Assembly: GCA_024138015.1 (NCBI GenBank)
Contig: JAMXBB010000010.1
Span: forward strand, 79,160,683-79,224,682
Source of the DNA: Lumnitzera littorea
Taxonomy: Eukaryota; Streptophyta; Magnoliopsida; Myrtales; Combretaceae
Reading direction: 5' to 3'
DNA length: 64,000 nt
The notes under the pieces are model-generated. The model searched no databases, had not been told where the DNA came from, and saw only the letters and a program-made list of their open reading frames with translations. The number at the start of each line of letters is the position of its first letter. Positions within the stretch are counted from its first letter, which is position 1. Shown piece by piece: positions 46,743 to 58,019 of the stretch. The translations under genes were made by a program, and so were the position numbers.

Positions 46743-49700
46743 TGTCACGCCTCGAAGTAGCAGAGTCGTAATAGCCTTGCCGTATAAACCATTCTAAGAT
46801 AGAAGTTGGCCTTACAACTGCTATCCTAGATCTAATCTACACAAGATCTAATCTACACAAGGCGTTCATGACTAATCCACTTTGAAGTAAACAGTTGGTA
46901 ATTTAAATAAATTATTTACCTAAGAAAGTGAGAAAATATATATATATATATATACTAAAATTTAGTTATTACAATTAACATTTATAATATTTCTCCGTAA
47001 TATATTTTTTAGTTATTACATTATTCAAAAATGAAAAATTCTAAAATAAAAGCTTAGACCTTAAAAATATATATTTATTCTTCAAATGTTTTTCCTTACT
47101 CCCCAGGATCTAGTAATTACTAGCTTTAGAGTAATTGTAAGCCGCTTCTTAGTCAGCACTTGCACGACTCTATAGGGATGTGAGCAACCACAGCTTAGTA
47201 AGTTAGGATGGAGGACTTAAAACTATACCATAAACATAATAAGGTTATCAACTAACTTATTAGGTGCAATGCATGTTCAAGCAAATGCCATCGCACGACG
47301 TTGTTTGGCCCGTTGTGAGATTAGAGAAATTGTGCCCACTCTAATCCGGGTTGAGGAGTTGTCGTTAATGTAATAGCTCACGACTAAACCCAGGCTTGTG
47401 TAATGAAGACACTGCTCCTCCCGCAACTACCTTCAAACCATTGACTTCACCCTCGCCGTGACCTCCTCTCTTGTCACTTAATTTGACTAAGGATGAAGAA
47501 GGGACTCTTATGCAATCCTACACTATCCCTTTCGAAGGGGTCGGTATTTAGCCGGAGAATCCTAGGTTTCCCCTAATGGGTTGCCATACAGGTCCAATTA
47601 TGATTATAAGTTGTATATTTGATTAGGTCCAGTTTATGGTGATCAATCATTTCATACAAATTACACAATATAAGCTAGAACAACAAACAGAATCATAGCA
47701 TCACTCAAAATCAAGCACATGTACACAATAAACTATCTAACAAGCACAACTAAGCATAAACTCAAGCCTCCAAAATACAACATCATATTAATCCCAACTT
47801 ACCTTGACTCCTCGCTCACTCACTCGAGGTTCGACTCGCTCAAGCCATCGCCGATCATCCCTATAACACAAACGTGATTTCAATTTTTCATATAACTATT
47901 ATAAGTTCGTTTTATCCTATAACACTTATTGTTATGATTTGTTTAGGGTTTAATATACCTAATTATTTAAGTCTTAAGTCTTTTACAATTATTTTAGGTT
48001 TGGGGTTAGGTTCGAGTTCGGTTTCCGCATCGATTTCTAAATTAGGTTCTAGTTCGATTTCTAAGTACTATTTTATACTCAAACCCTATAAATTCATTTT
48101 AACTCATAATATGAAATTAATCACATTACTTCCAGATATCCTAAATACCATCATTATCCTTAGTCAGTATTTTATTCCACCCAATATACTTAAATCTTTA
48201 TTAGTGTACCAAATTTACTCCTAATGTGAGAAATTTTTTACATTTTTCATATAATTAAATAAATTTAAGTTTTCTATCAATTTTATTATATATCTCTATT
48301 ATTTATATAATATCAATTTTTATCATAATATTTTCTATTTATTATATTTTCAATAATTACATATTATGTATTATCACCTATTATATATATAATACACATT
48401 TAATATTTTTATCATCCTAATTATCATCTCCCAACATCAATTATCATTTCAAAGTGTCTAAATTCATCCTAAATCAGATTTTACACCTAATTACTCTAAT
48501 TTACAAAATTAACTTAAAATTTACTATTTTTCCCTATTACTCATTTACTACATAATTAACCTAATAATTACATCTAACATCCTAAATACTACAAGTATCA
48601 TACTTCATCAGATTTCAACATCCTAAAATATATAATTATTCACTAAATCAGTAATTAGCCATTTAATTACTTAATTAACCCTAAATTACCCATTTTATGC
48701 CTCATTTTAAGGCCTAAAAATTATGTAAAATTTTTGAAAATTAATTTTTGAAAACGGGCTTCATAGCAATGTTCTATATCATCTAAGTAGCCTATACAAA
48801 AATTTTGGATTCAAAACTATACTCCTAAGGTCATTTATTTCTAAACCGAAACATGCTCGATTTTGTATAATTTCTTAAGGACCATATATCACGGGATATA
48901 TTTTCATCAAAATAATATTTTTCCTAAAAATTACATACAAAAATGTTCTAGAATAACAAAATTCATAATTTTTTAAGAATATTTATTATTTTTTACAAAA
49001 TTACACAAAATCAGGCTAGAAATCGAACTCACAGGTCTGAGTGACTCTGGCCACCGCCAGCCACCGTGGCCTTGTCGGCTGGTCTAGGCATTGTCACCAC
49101 CGTGTGGTGGTGGTGGTGGCCATCCACTCCCAGCTGCTCGTCTGGTGTTGGTTCCCCTTTATGGCTCTGATTGCACAGTTTTTCTTATTTTTTTTTTCTT
49201 AACCCTAATTTTTCTCTCATTTTCGCCTCTCCCTATTTTTTTCACTCTCCAAACTGACCAAATGAGCTTCTAAAATTTTCTTGCTATTTATAGAGCTTTA
49301 AGAAAATTATTGTACATTAATTTGATTAGACAACTACCTTATTTCTTCTTTTTTCCACTTTCTATTTGTTGCATTTTAATTGGTTGATTTTGTTTCTTCA
49401 ATTTTAGATTGCCACGCCTCATTTCTGGATTTTTAATCATTTTTCCTGATTTTTCCTTAATTAATTATGAATTTTTTTAATCATTTAGTATTATTTTAGT
49501 ACATTTCACGAATTTTAAGTAATTACGTGTATTTCTACCTACATGTAAATTCATATATAGTACAAATAAATATTTCTAAATATTATTTAGGTCATTTTAT
49601 GATTTTTAGTATACATATAATTTATATCTAGCGATTCATTAATTATCGGAATACATTTTACGTATTTTCGATAAATAACGAGTTATGTACTTAAAATTTG

Positions 49701-49849
49701 GAATTTTTATATTCTTTTATTTTATTGCTTATTTTCTTAAATTCAAATTTACGAGATCATTTTTACTAATATTTCTGACTTTACTTTATAATTTATACTC
49801 GAATCTTTTAACCGATCGAAACCCTAAGTGACTAGTTGTAGGGCTTATA
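46743..49849 (+). mobile_element. Solo LTR 2, long-LTR gypsy family
   Basis: Inverted relative to solo LTR 1 and clearly homologous along its length. Starts TGTCACGCCTCG and ends GGGCTTATA, where copy 1 has GGGCTTACA. Flanks are GGCAA (46738-46742) and GGCAG (49850-49854), a 5-bp duplication with one change. Shared landmarks include the TCCGGC..AAATACCGACCCC block (~47530) and the CCACCGTGTGGTGG hairpin (~49098). No internal genes. Solo LTRs 1 and 2 therefore form a large inverted repeat about 2.7 kb apart. Confidence 0.85.
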
Positions 49850-50581
49850 GGCAGCTTGGAAACAGATCGAGCAAGCTGCTGGTTAGGTAAGCTGAGCTGT
49901 CATCTGAGTGCTCTTTAGGTCAACATTTAGAGGCAATCGATAAACATGGGAGAGTTTGGCTCGGATATGGTAGTAGGTCAACAGTTCAGAGCAACTTAGA
50001 CTCTTTAAGTGTAGGCTGGAACGAGAGAATACGCTAGGCCATACTTTTAAGCCTTTAAGCTTGAGTTAGAGTTAGAGGTTTAGTGGCTTGATTCCTATCA
50101 TCCCATCTCGGCTTATTGGGATTTGGGATCAAATCCACTTAGTCCTCACTCTGTTCTTCTTTTAGTTGGTAGGGATTGAGGTCGACAATATTGAATACGT
50201 CAGACATTTTGACGTCTCCTAACAGCTCTAACTAGTATGCATTGTCATTTATCTTTTGGAGTATCTTCAAGGGTCCTTCAACTTAGGCAAATAATTTGTT
50301 CTTCCTCTTATTAAGAAATCTCTCTTTGCTTAAGTGCAATCATACTTAATCATCGGGTTGAAATTGTTTGGTCTTCCTTCCTTTATCTTTCTCTTTTAGT
50401 TCTTGGGTAGCTTAGTTAATGTGCTAAGCAAGGCACTAGGAGATCTGTTGGAGGGATTGAGCATGGATTCTCGCTTTTAGATCTTATTAGTTAGGTGATG
50501 GCATTGGGGTGTGATCAAGAGGAAGCTCGCAGTTACAACTATAGACAACCTTGAATGGTGCATGCCTTGTGGTGGCATATG

Positions 50582-53500
50582 TGAAACCCAATAGATTAGC
50601 AATTAGGACATTAGTATATAAATTTTAAGCCGATCGTAAAGGTTCCTTGTTTAGCTTCGAGATTGGCTATGAAGCTGTAGGAACTACCCCTATGAAATCC
50701 CATTGATGTAGATTTTTGAAATAGGAAAAAGAAGTATCGATATAATTGTAAACTAAATACAATTGTGCTAATAGTTAAACATCGAATATGTTAGGTTCTA
50801 GTTTTGATAATTACGAATCTCTTAGAGGTGAATAATTTTGTTAATAAAGTTGATGAAATGACATGAAGTAATATCTCAAAATAGTGTAGGTTTCTTAAAC
50901 AAATTTAATATGTAAAAGACACATATAAACACACATACACTTGTAAATAAACGTAAAATCTAAATATATACAAACTATAAAGTAATTGTTGAATGACTAG
51001 TAAAGTGCCAACATACAAAGGGTCTTCCTATGGAATGTTACAATGCAAGGGCCTGACAAAAGCAAAATACATGTAAATTGAAATTTAGTAGATGTCATAT
51101 TCAAATAAACAGGTTTTAAGCATGTAGTTTTATGGTACTCGAGAGAAGAAGTTCGATAAAGCTTGACATATGCAATGAGGTTAAAAAAAAGCATAATATA
51201 TAATAAAAATAATAGTAGTAATTGTAGTAATAATAGTAATAACAATAATAATAATAATAATCATCATCATCATAATAATTTAGTTAAATTGACCCCATAA
51301 GCTTGGATTTTGAAATAATAATAATAAATTAGTAGAATGACATGGAGTTAATACTTAAAGAGTATGAATATAAATCAAATAAGCATAGTAGGATATACAC
51401 CCATAATCTCTAAAAAAATATCTCATGTATACCTATATTCCTATGTTAAAGCTAGCCAAATAATAAAAGGATAAAGGAGTAAATAAATAAATAAAATGAT
51501 GGAAAGGAATCTAATGTAGTGTATTGGACGTAGCAAACCAATAAAGTAAAGCAGGGAAATATAATCTAAACACTTGACACCTAATGAAGTTTATAAATTA
51601 AGAAGCAACAGATGTTGGGATCTTGTAACTAATCCTTGCTGACCTAGACTTCCACATGAACACTTGCTCTTTCATTTCAATCATTTTCATACATTTAGAG
51701 AACATAGTAAGTTTACAGGGGGGTAAAGAAAGAAAGAAATTAGAGGATTAAAAGGGAAAATAGGGAAAATTTAGAGGATATTCTCGTTGTATGTGATTTG
51801 AGTACTAAACCAAGACTTGACACAAGATCTCCACTATTCCATGACAAAATACTGCCTGTAAGGAGCTTCCAAGAAGCTCTTATTATCAGTCGATAGCCGG
51901 AAAATTGTCCATAGGTGAGTTTCTTCTTGTAATCTAATTTCCAACTAATTTCTAAGAATATTAATTATGTTGAAAAATTTTAAGGAAAATTTTTCTTAAG
52001 TTATTTTGTGTGTGGAATCATAGAAAAATGTTATTTCAATGAAATTTAATTGTTTTATATAATTCCCATAAGGAATCGCTAAAGCTAAGCAAATTTCAAA
52101 GATATTTTCAAACATCCTAACAATGTAATTTCTACTTTAAAATTATTCTATAACTTATTTAAAATGCATCTACTATTGCTATGTGAAGAGTTTTAGTCAA
52201 AGCTGTTTTCAAGCCCTTTGTTAATTTTTTAGCTCATAAAACGTGTTAAAATTGGACTTTTATGCCTTTAATTGTGTTTTCTTTAAAAATATCACTTAGA
52301 ATCTAATCTTGATTGATTTGGGGTTAATATGGTGATGGATGATGATATGGGGTAATTTTGGCTAGTACCAATTGCAAATTTCAAGTATAATGAAGAATAG
52401 TAAAGAAATTCTTAAGTATGTAACTTTCTGTGTTTACATGATTAAGAGGTTAAATGAAGGTTGTGGAGTATTGGAGCAATTTAGGAATGAACGAGCTGTA
52501 AATGAAGTTTCCTTAACTAGAATTGAAAGGCAATATAAGAAAATCAAGTCAATAAAAGGAGTTTAATTGAATTTAGAGGATACTTAAGAGGATTTAGGAT
52601 GAATATCATACTAAGAATAAGCTTAGAAGTTAAGTCGGAAGAAAACCTTTATGTGCGTTGTCTTAAAAATTATGAAGTGAACCAATCTTAGAGGGTGCTT
52701 GGGTGAAAATATGCGAATGTGAACATTTAGAAGCTACCTTAAAGGGTATTTTGTGAGAAGTTTGGAGTACTTATCAAATTAAGAGGGTAATTCAGAAGTT
52801 TGTTCTATCATAAATCTTGGCAACTTGGCTCAGATGATGACTTAGAAGCTTCTTAGTTTGAAAATCCCATGAATGGTTTAACTCAAAACGTAGCTTAAAG
52901 GGTACTAAAGGGATTCTTGAAGGGAGATAAGTTTGACAACTATGTTTAGCAAGCAACTGAGTTCTAAGTAAGTATGATTAGTGCTTCACCGTACTTTGAA
53001 GTATTACTTAAGAATACTTGGAGGCTTTAGTATGTATCTTGCTTATGATTGTAAGTTAGTGGCCTGTATATGTGTAGTGTGTGTGCTTGAATATTATATT
53101 GCTATTATGGAGTGCTGGACTGTATGTATTAGTTGCTTATGATATTACTTGAATTGTCTAAAATTGTTTGATCACCTCAAAAGTAATCTAACTAAAACTC
53201 AACCTAACTTCTAACTAGACATGCATCGTAACCCACTAAGGGTAATGACTAAGATTCTTGGGCCAAACACAGACCCTTCAATGAGGATAGCTAAAATGGT
53301 TTTCTCTCTACCCTTAATTAAACTAAGTGATAAGAGAAAAGGCTACAGTAAGGTTGAGGATCGTAGTTCGAAGTGAAGTCTCGAGCGAAGCATATTCGCT
53401 ATTGCATAAGACCCAATTTGGTTTCAATTTGTATGTGAGACGTCAAAATCCTTAACCCGAATTAGAGAGGATACAATTTTTCTAATCTCATGACAAACCA

Positions 53501-54178
53501 AATAATGTTGTGTGATAACATTTGCTTGTACATACATAGCATTTAACTAAACTTACTTGAAAACCTTGGTTGCTTTGTGTCAGATATGTGCTATTGTCTC
53601 CATTTCACTTACTAAGCAAGTTGTCACTCATTCTCTTATAATTGTCTTATAAGTTCTCCAGTAGATTCACCAAGGCTACTCCAAGTTCTCAAAGATTAGA
53701 GAACAAGGTTGGAGAGTGACATTCAAGACTAAGTAGCTGAATTCTTATTTATTTATTGTTTTTATTGACTTATAGGGAAACTAATAGGGTCTCCACTAAT
53801 GACTCTTTAGTTTTCAACTATTGATATTGCATGCTTTGTAAACTCGTGAACTTTTATAAATCCTTTACTAATGCTTTATTTTCTCATATCAATTAAATTC
53901 TTAGAACTTTTTGTTAAAATTGAGATTTTGTACTCTATATGATTTATAAAACTTGAGTTTCTTGGTCATTTGAGCCACATAAGTATTTTCATAAGCTATT
54001 TTGAAAAGTTACACCACAAATTGATATCTATTAGACTCATAATTAAATGGCTCAAAGAGGTGGAGTGGTAAACGTGTTATGTAAGCTATACCTACATTAG
54101 CGGCTAAAGTGGCTAGCTTCTAATTTATGTTAGTTTATACAATGGAACTGTTACTACTCCTTGGTTTAGGGTGTGACA
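50582..54178 (-). mobile_element. Solo LTR 3, inserted in gypsy integrase
   Basis: Minus-strand start TGTCACACCCTAAACC, end ...GGGTTTCA (plus-strand start TGAAACCC). Flanks are ATATG (50577-50581) and GTATG (54179-54183), 4 of 5 matching. Homology with solo LTR 1 is clearest at 53215-53690 against 43170-43620. It is the longest (3.6 kb) and most decayed of the three, with internal low-complexity growth. The integrase on either side is collinear once this segment is removed. Confidence 0.82.
51196..51280. repeat. (AAT)n/(ATC)n microsatellite
   Basis: Imperfect trinucleotide repeat (AATAATAATAATAATAATC then ATCATCATCAT) inside solo LTR 3; absent at the matching place in solo LTRs 1 and 2, so it expanded after this copy inserted. 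Confidence 0.75.
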
Positions 54179-57100
54179 GTATGTATTGTCCAGTTATAAG
54201 CAAATTTTATAATGGGTAGGCAAACATCCCAATCAATTAAGTTCTTTCTTACTATAGCTTAGGGCAATGAACCAAAGGTACAGTTGGCAAGAGATGCTAA
54301 AAAGTAACTTCGTTCCTATCTAACGCTGAAGAGTTTACTAGAAATGGCTCAGGAATTTTGGGTCGCAATTTGATGCCACACACTTCAGTACTCTATGCAA
54401 GCAAACAATTTCTTACAAAAACAAAGAAGTAATAGCCAAAGCGTCTTTAGTTTTAGTGCAAGGCATAAAGTGTACCACCTTACTGAATCTTTCTACGATG
54501 ACCATTACTGAATCTTTACCTCAAGTAGTTTAGGGTAAATTGAAGATAAGGTCCATGGTCAAATCAACCTATGGTTTTGTTGGGATGAGTAGATGCATCA
54601 CTCTCCCATATTCAACTCATCTATTTACCTTCTTGTAGGTTACACAACTTTTGACCATACGGTATACATCCCGCCTCATCTTAGGCCAATAGAACTTTGC
54701 ATTCAATAACTCAAACGTCCTTTTCTCTCCAAAGTGCTTTGAAAGTCCTTTACTATGAGTTTCTCCAACTAGTAGCTGTCTTACAAAACATATTGGCAAG
54801 TACAATTTTCCTCTTCAAAATAAATATCCATCCTCCACATGATATTCATCCATTGTTCTTCCTTCTTCACATCGCCCAAATATGGGAGCAAAATAGAGGT
54901 CTTGAAGATATTGCTCTTTAATGCTTACAAACCCTAAAAACTTGGTTTACAGTTCAATAAGAAGTATATGTCTTCTTAACAGAGCATCGACAACTACATT
55001 AGTTTTGCCTTGTTTGTACTTAATCACAAAAATTGAACCCTTCCAAAAATTCAACCCATTGAGTTTGTCTCTTTGAAAGCTTAGTTTGAAATATAAGATA
55101 TCTTATAGACTCATGATCTGTGTAAATGACAAACTCCCTTGGTAGTAAATTGTACTACCATACATGACAAGCTTGAATAAGGGCCAAGAGTTCCTTATCA
55201 AATATGGAGTAGTTTAGCTGTACTCTTTGAGATTCACACAATTATAGGCAACAGGTTTGCCTTTTGCATTAGCATAGCTCTGATGTTGACTCTTAATGCA
55301 TCACACTCAAGCTTAAACACTTTCTCAAAATCAAGTAGGGTTAACATATGTATAAAGGTTAATTTCTCCTTCACCTCAACAAAGCTTCTCTCCTCTTGCC
55401 TCCCTAGTTATACTTGATATTCTTTTTTATTAACTCGATAAGGGGTGCAACTATTGTGCTGAAGCCTTTAATGAACTGTCAGTAGAAGGATGATACTCTA
55501 TGAAAACTTCTTACATTGGTACAAGTGGTTGGGGTAGGCCATTCAATAATAGCTCATATCTTCTCATTGTCAACTTGTAGGCCACCTCCACTTATAACAT
55601 ATCTAAAGAAGATCACTTCTTCCTAGCAGAAATAACACTTCTTCAAATTCCCAAAGAGCTTTTCAACTCAGAGCACGTCAAACACAGCTTAGAGATGATC
55701 AGCATAACCGGTAGGTTAGCACTATATACAAAGATGTCATCAAATTAGACCATAATGCACTTTATGATTAGATTTTTTAGCACATGATTCATTAACCTCA
55801 TGAAAGTGCTTGGAGCGTTTGACAAACCAAAAGACATCACCACTTCATATAAATCATGTCGGGTTTTAAATGTAGTCTTCCATTCATTTCCTTACCTCAT
55901 ACGAATCTAGTGGAAGCTTGACTTTAGATTAATCTTGTTGAATACTCTAACACCACTCAATTCATTTAACATATGATCTAGCCTCAAAACGAGGTACCTA
56001 TACTTAATCGTAGTCTTGTTGATAGATCTACTGTCCATACACATTCGCCAAGTACCATCCTTCTTCAGTACAAGTAATGCCAGCATAGCACAAAGGTTGA
56101 GACTCTCCCTTACATATTCCTTTTTTAATAGTTCGTTGACTTGTCTCTAGAGCTTGGTTGCTTGCTTTAGATTCATTCCATAAGCAGGGTTGTACGGCAA
56201 GGTAGTACTAGGTATCAAGTCAATGCAGTGTTTAATTCCTTAAAAAGGGAGCAATCCTTCTAGCAATTGCTCGGGGAACATGTCAACATATTCGTCAAAT
56301 AGTTCTCAGACCTCCTTAGGTCGCTCGGCTCATTCCTTCAATTCCAACAATCTTTCAATCAACAGAATTGTTGGCACATCAACCTTAGTGGCTTCTTGAA
56401 GCTAAAATCGGCTCAGAACTAGTGTCTTCTTGGTCCCTTAGGCTAATTTGGTTTATGACTTGCTCACTTGGTTTAGGGTCATGGGGTTTAAGGTAATCTT
56501 CTTTTCATCCTTCTTAAATGTGTACGTATTCCTAAACCTATCATGAATGATTCATCGGTCAAATAACCAAGGATGACTTAACAACACATGTGACGTACAC
56601 ATGGGTAGCATGTTATGGAGAATTTCATCAGAATAGTTTCCAATAAAAATCAACAGCCACACTTGCTGTGTAACATGTAGTGCTCCCTTTTCATTTAACC
56701 AATGTAGTTTATAAGGTCTTGGGTATGATATAGTCAACAACTTAGGTTTTCAAACTAAGTCAAGAAAAGCAACATTAGTATAGCTCCTACTACCTACAAT
56801 AAGTGTACAAACCTAATAATTCATTTTGCAAGTGATATAAAACAAGTTTTCTCATTACTTAATAGAATGCCGACCACTGGTCCTCTCACCTACATGGACC
56901 TCTAAGACTTTCAATCACTTGCCCGAAGAGTTCTCTCTCGTCAACCTATCGAGGACAAAAACAGTACACAATAGAATGGTTGCTAAACTCCTTGAGAGCT
57001 TTAGGTGGGTATACCCTACTCTGCTCTAACCCTTGTGCCGATGTTGACTTCTCTCTTGCCAAGAACTCTTTGTCCAGTGATGAGGACCCGAGCCCTTACA

Positions 57101-57820
57101 CCAAGTCCTGCTCAGACCTTCAACTACTGAGAGTTTCCTATTGAGTGCCTAAACATAGGCTCCTATTAGCTGAGTACTTCTCTTTTGGCCTGCTACTAAT
57201 ACTTATGGTATTCCTTACTCGTCTTGACAACTTGGTGCCACTACATCATGATCTAGCTTAACTACTGGGCCCAAAGATTCCTTTGTATAAGACCTTAGAC
57301 GAGCTGTCCCCTGTCTTTTTTACCTATTATTGTACTATTTTTCCTTTTGTCATTTATCCTATTTACCCTTTTTTGTATATATTAGGAATCCCCTTTTTAT
57401 GTATGCCTTTTTGTAATTTTCTTTATTTGTAATATTGTCCTATGGACTTACTATAAATAGTCCCTTCTCCTTGTAGCCGGAATCATCAGACTTTCCTTAC
57501 AGATATTGAATATACTTGGTCTTTATGAGATGTTCCTCTCCAAGTCCATTTCCTTACACTCTTATCGGGTCTTACCGAATAACTTAAGATTAGTGGTGAA
57601 TAGACCTTGGCATTAGCTTTTACATTACATCAAGTGAAGTGCTAAGTCATGTTATGTTCGTAGGTGAGTCATATCCTCCGAGTAGCTTCACATCAGCTAT
57701 TACATTCAGTTGCTAACCTTACTATTCTATTTTCTTCGATACTTTGGAGGACCCATTAGTTCTAATCTCCTATGGTAAGTTCTAGTGATAACTGAGCCCT
57801 TAAGCACATCATATAATTCC

Positions 57821-57832
57821 TGGTATCAAAGC
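57821..57832 (+). other. Primer-binding site (tRNA-iMet type)
   Basis: TGGTATCAAAGC immediately downstream of the 5' LTR; differs from the usual plant TGGTATCAGAGC by one G-to-A. It marks the plus-strand direction of the element. Confidence 0.8.
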
Positions 57833-58019
57833 TTGAGATTGCGACTGAGAGCTGTGATGTGATAGTTCTTATTAGTTTGTTGTTTGATATACTTTATTTT
57901 CATTTAGAAGAACAGAGCTAGTTTGCAATTCACTGTTTGCTTAGTATTTTCTATGGGTGTAAGAGTTTCTTGTGTGAAGAGTATTTTCTAAAGCTTTGTT
58001 TTGAGAATGTTGAATCCTA

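Larger units (their letters stand above)
49855..56859 (-). mobile_element. Minus-strand Ty3/gypsy element, decayed, interrupted
   Basis: Read right to left, protease (~56550-56800; PRPYKLHWLNEKG), reverse transcriptase (~55430-56260; the MPFGL motif reads MSFGLSNAPSTF at ~55830 and the YFDD box has a stop for Tyr at ~55750), RNase H (~54920-55430) and integrase (HHCC zinc domain 54617-54805, core to 54184) appear in gypsy order. The integrase resumes at 50577 and its C-terminal part runs to ~50150 (KINDNAY at ~50236). The gap is exactly solo LTR 3. Gag and the upstream part are cut off at ~56860 by the plus-strand element. Stops are frequent; the element is dead. Confidence 0.82.

Noticed and set aside
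50582..54178. Possible 3' LTR of the minus-strand gypsy element
   Set aside because: Integrase sequence continues on the far side (50150-50577) and the segment has its own target duplication, so it is an insertion, not the element's own LTR.
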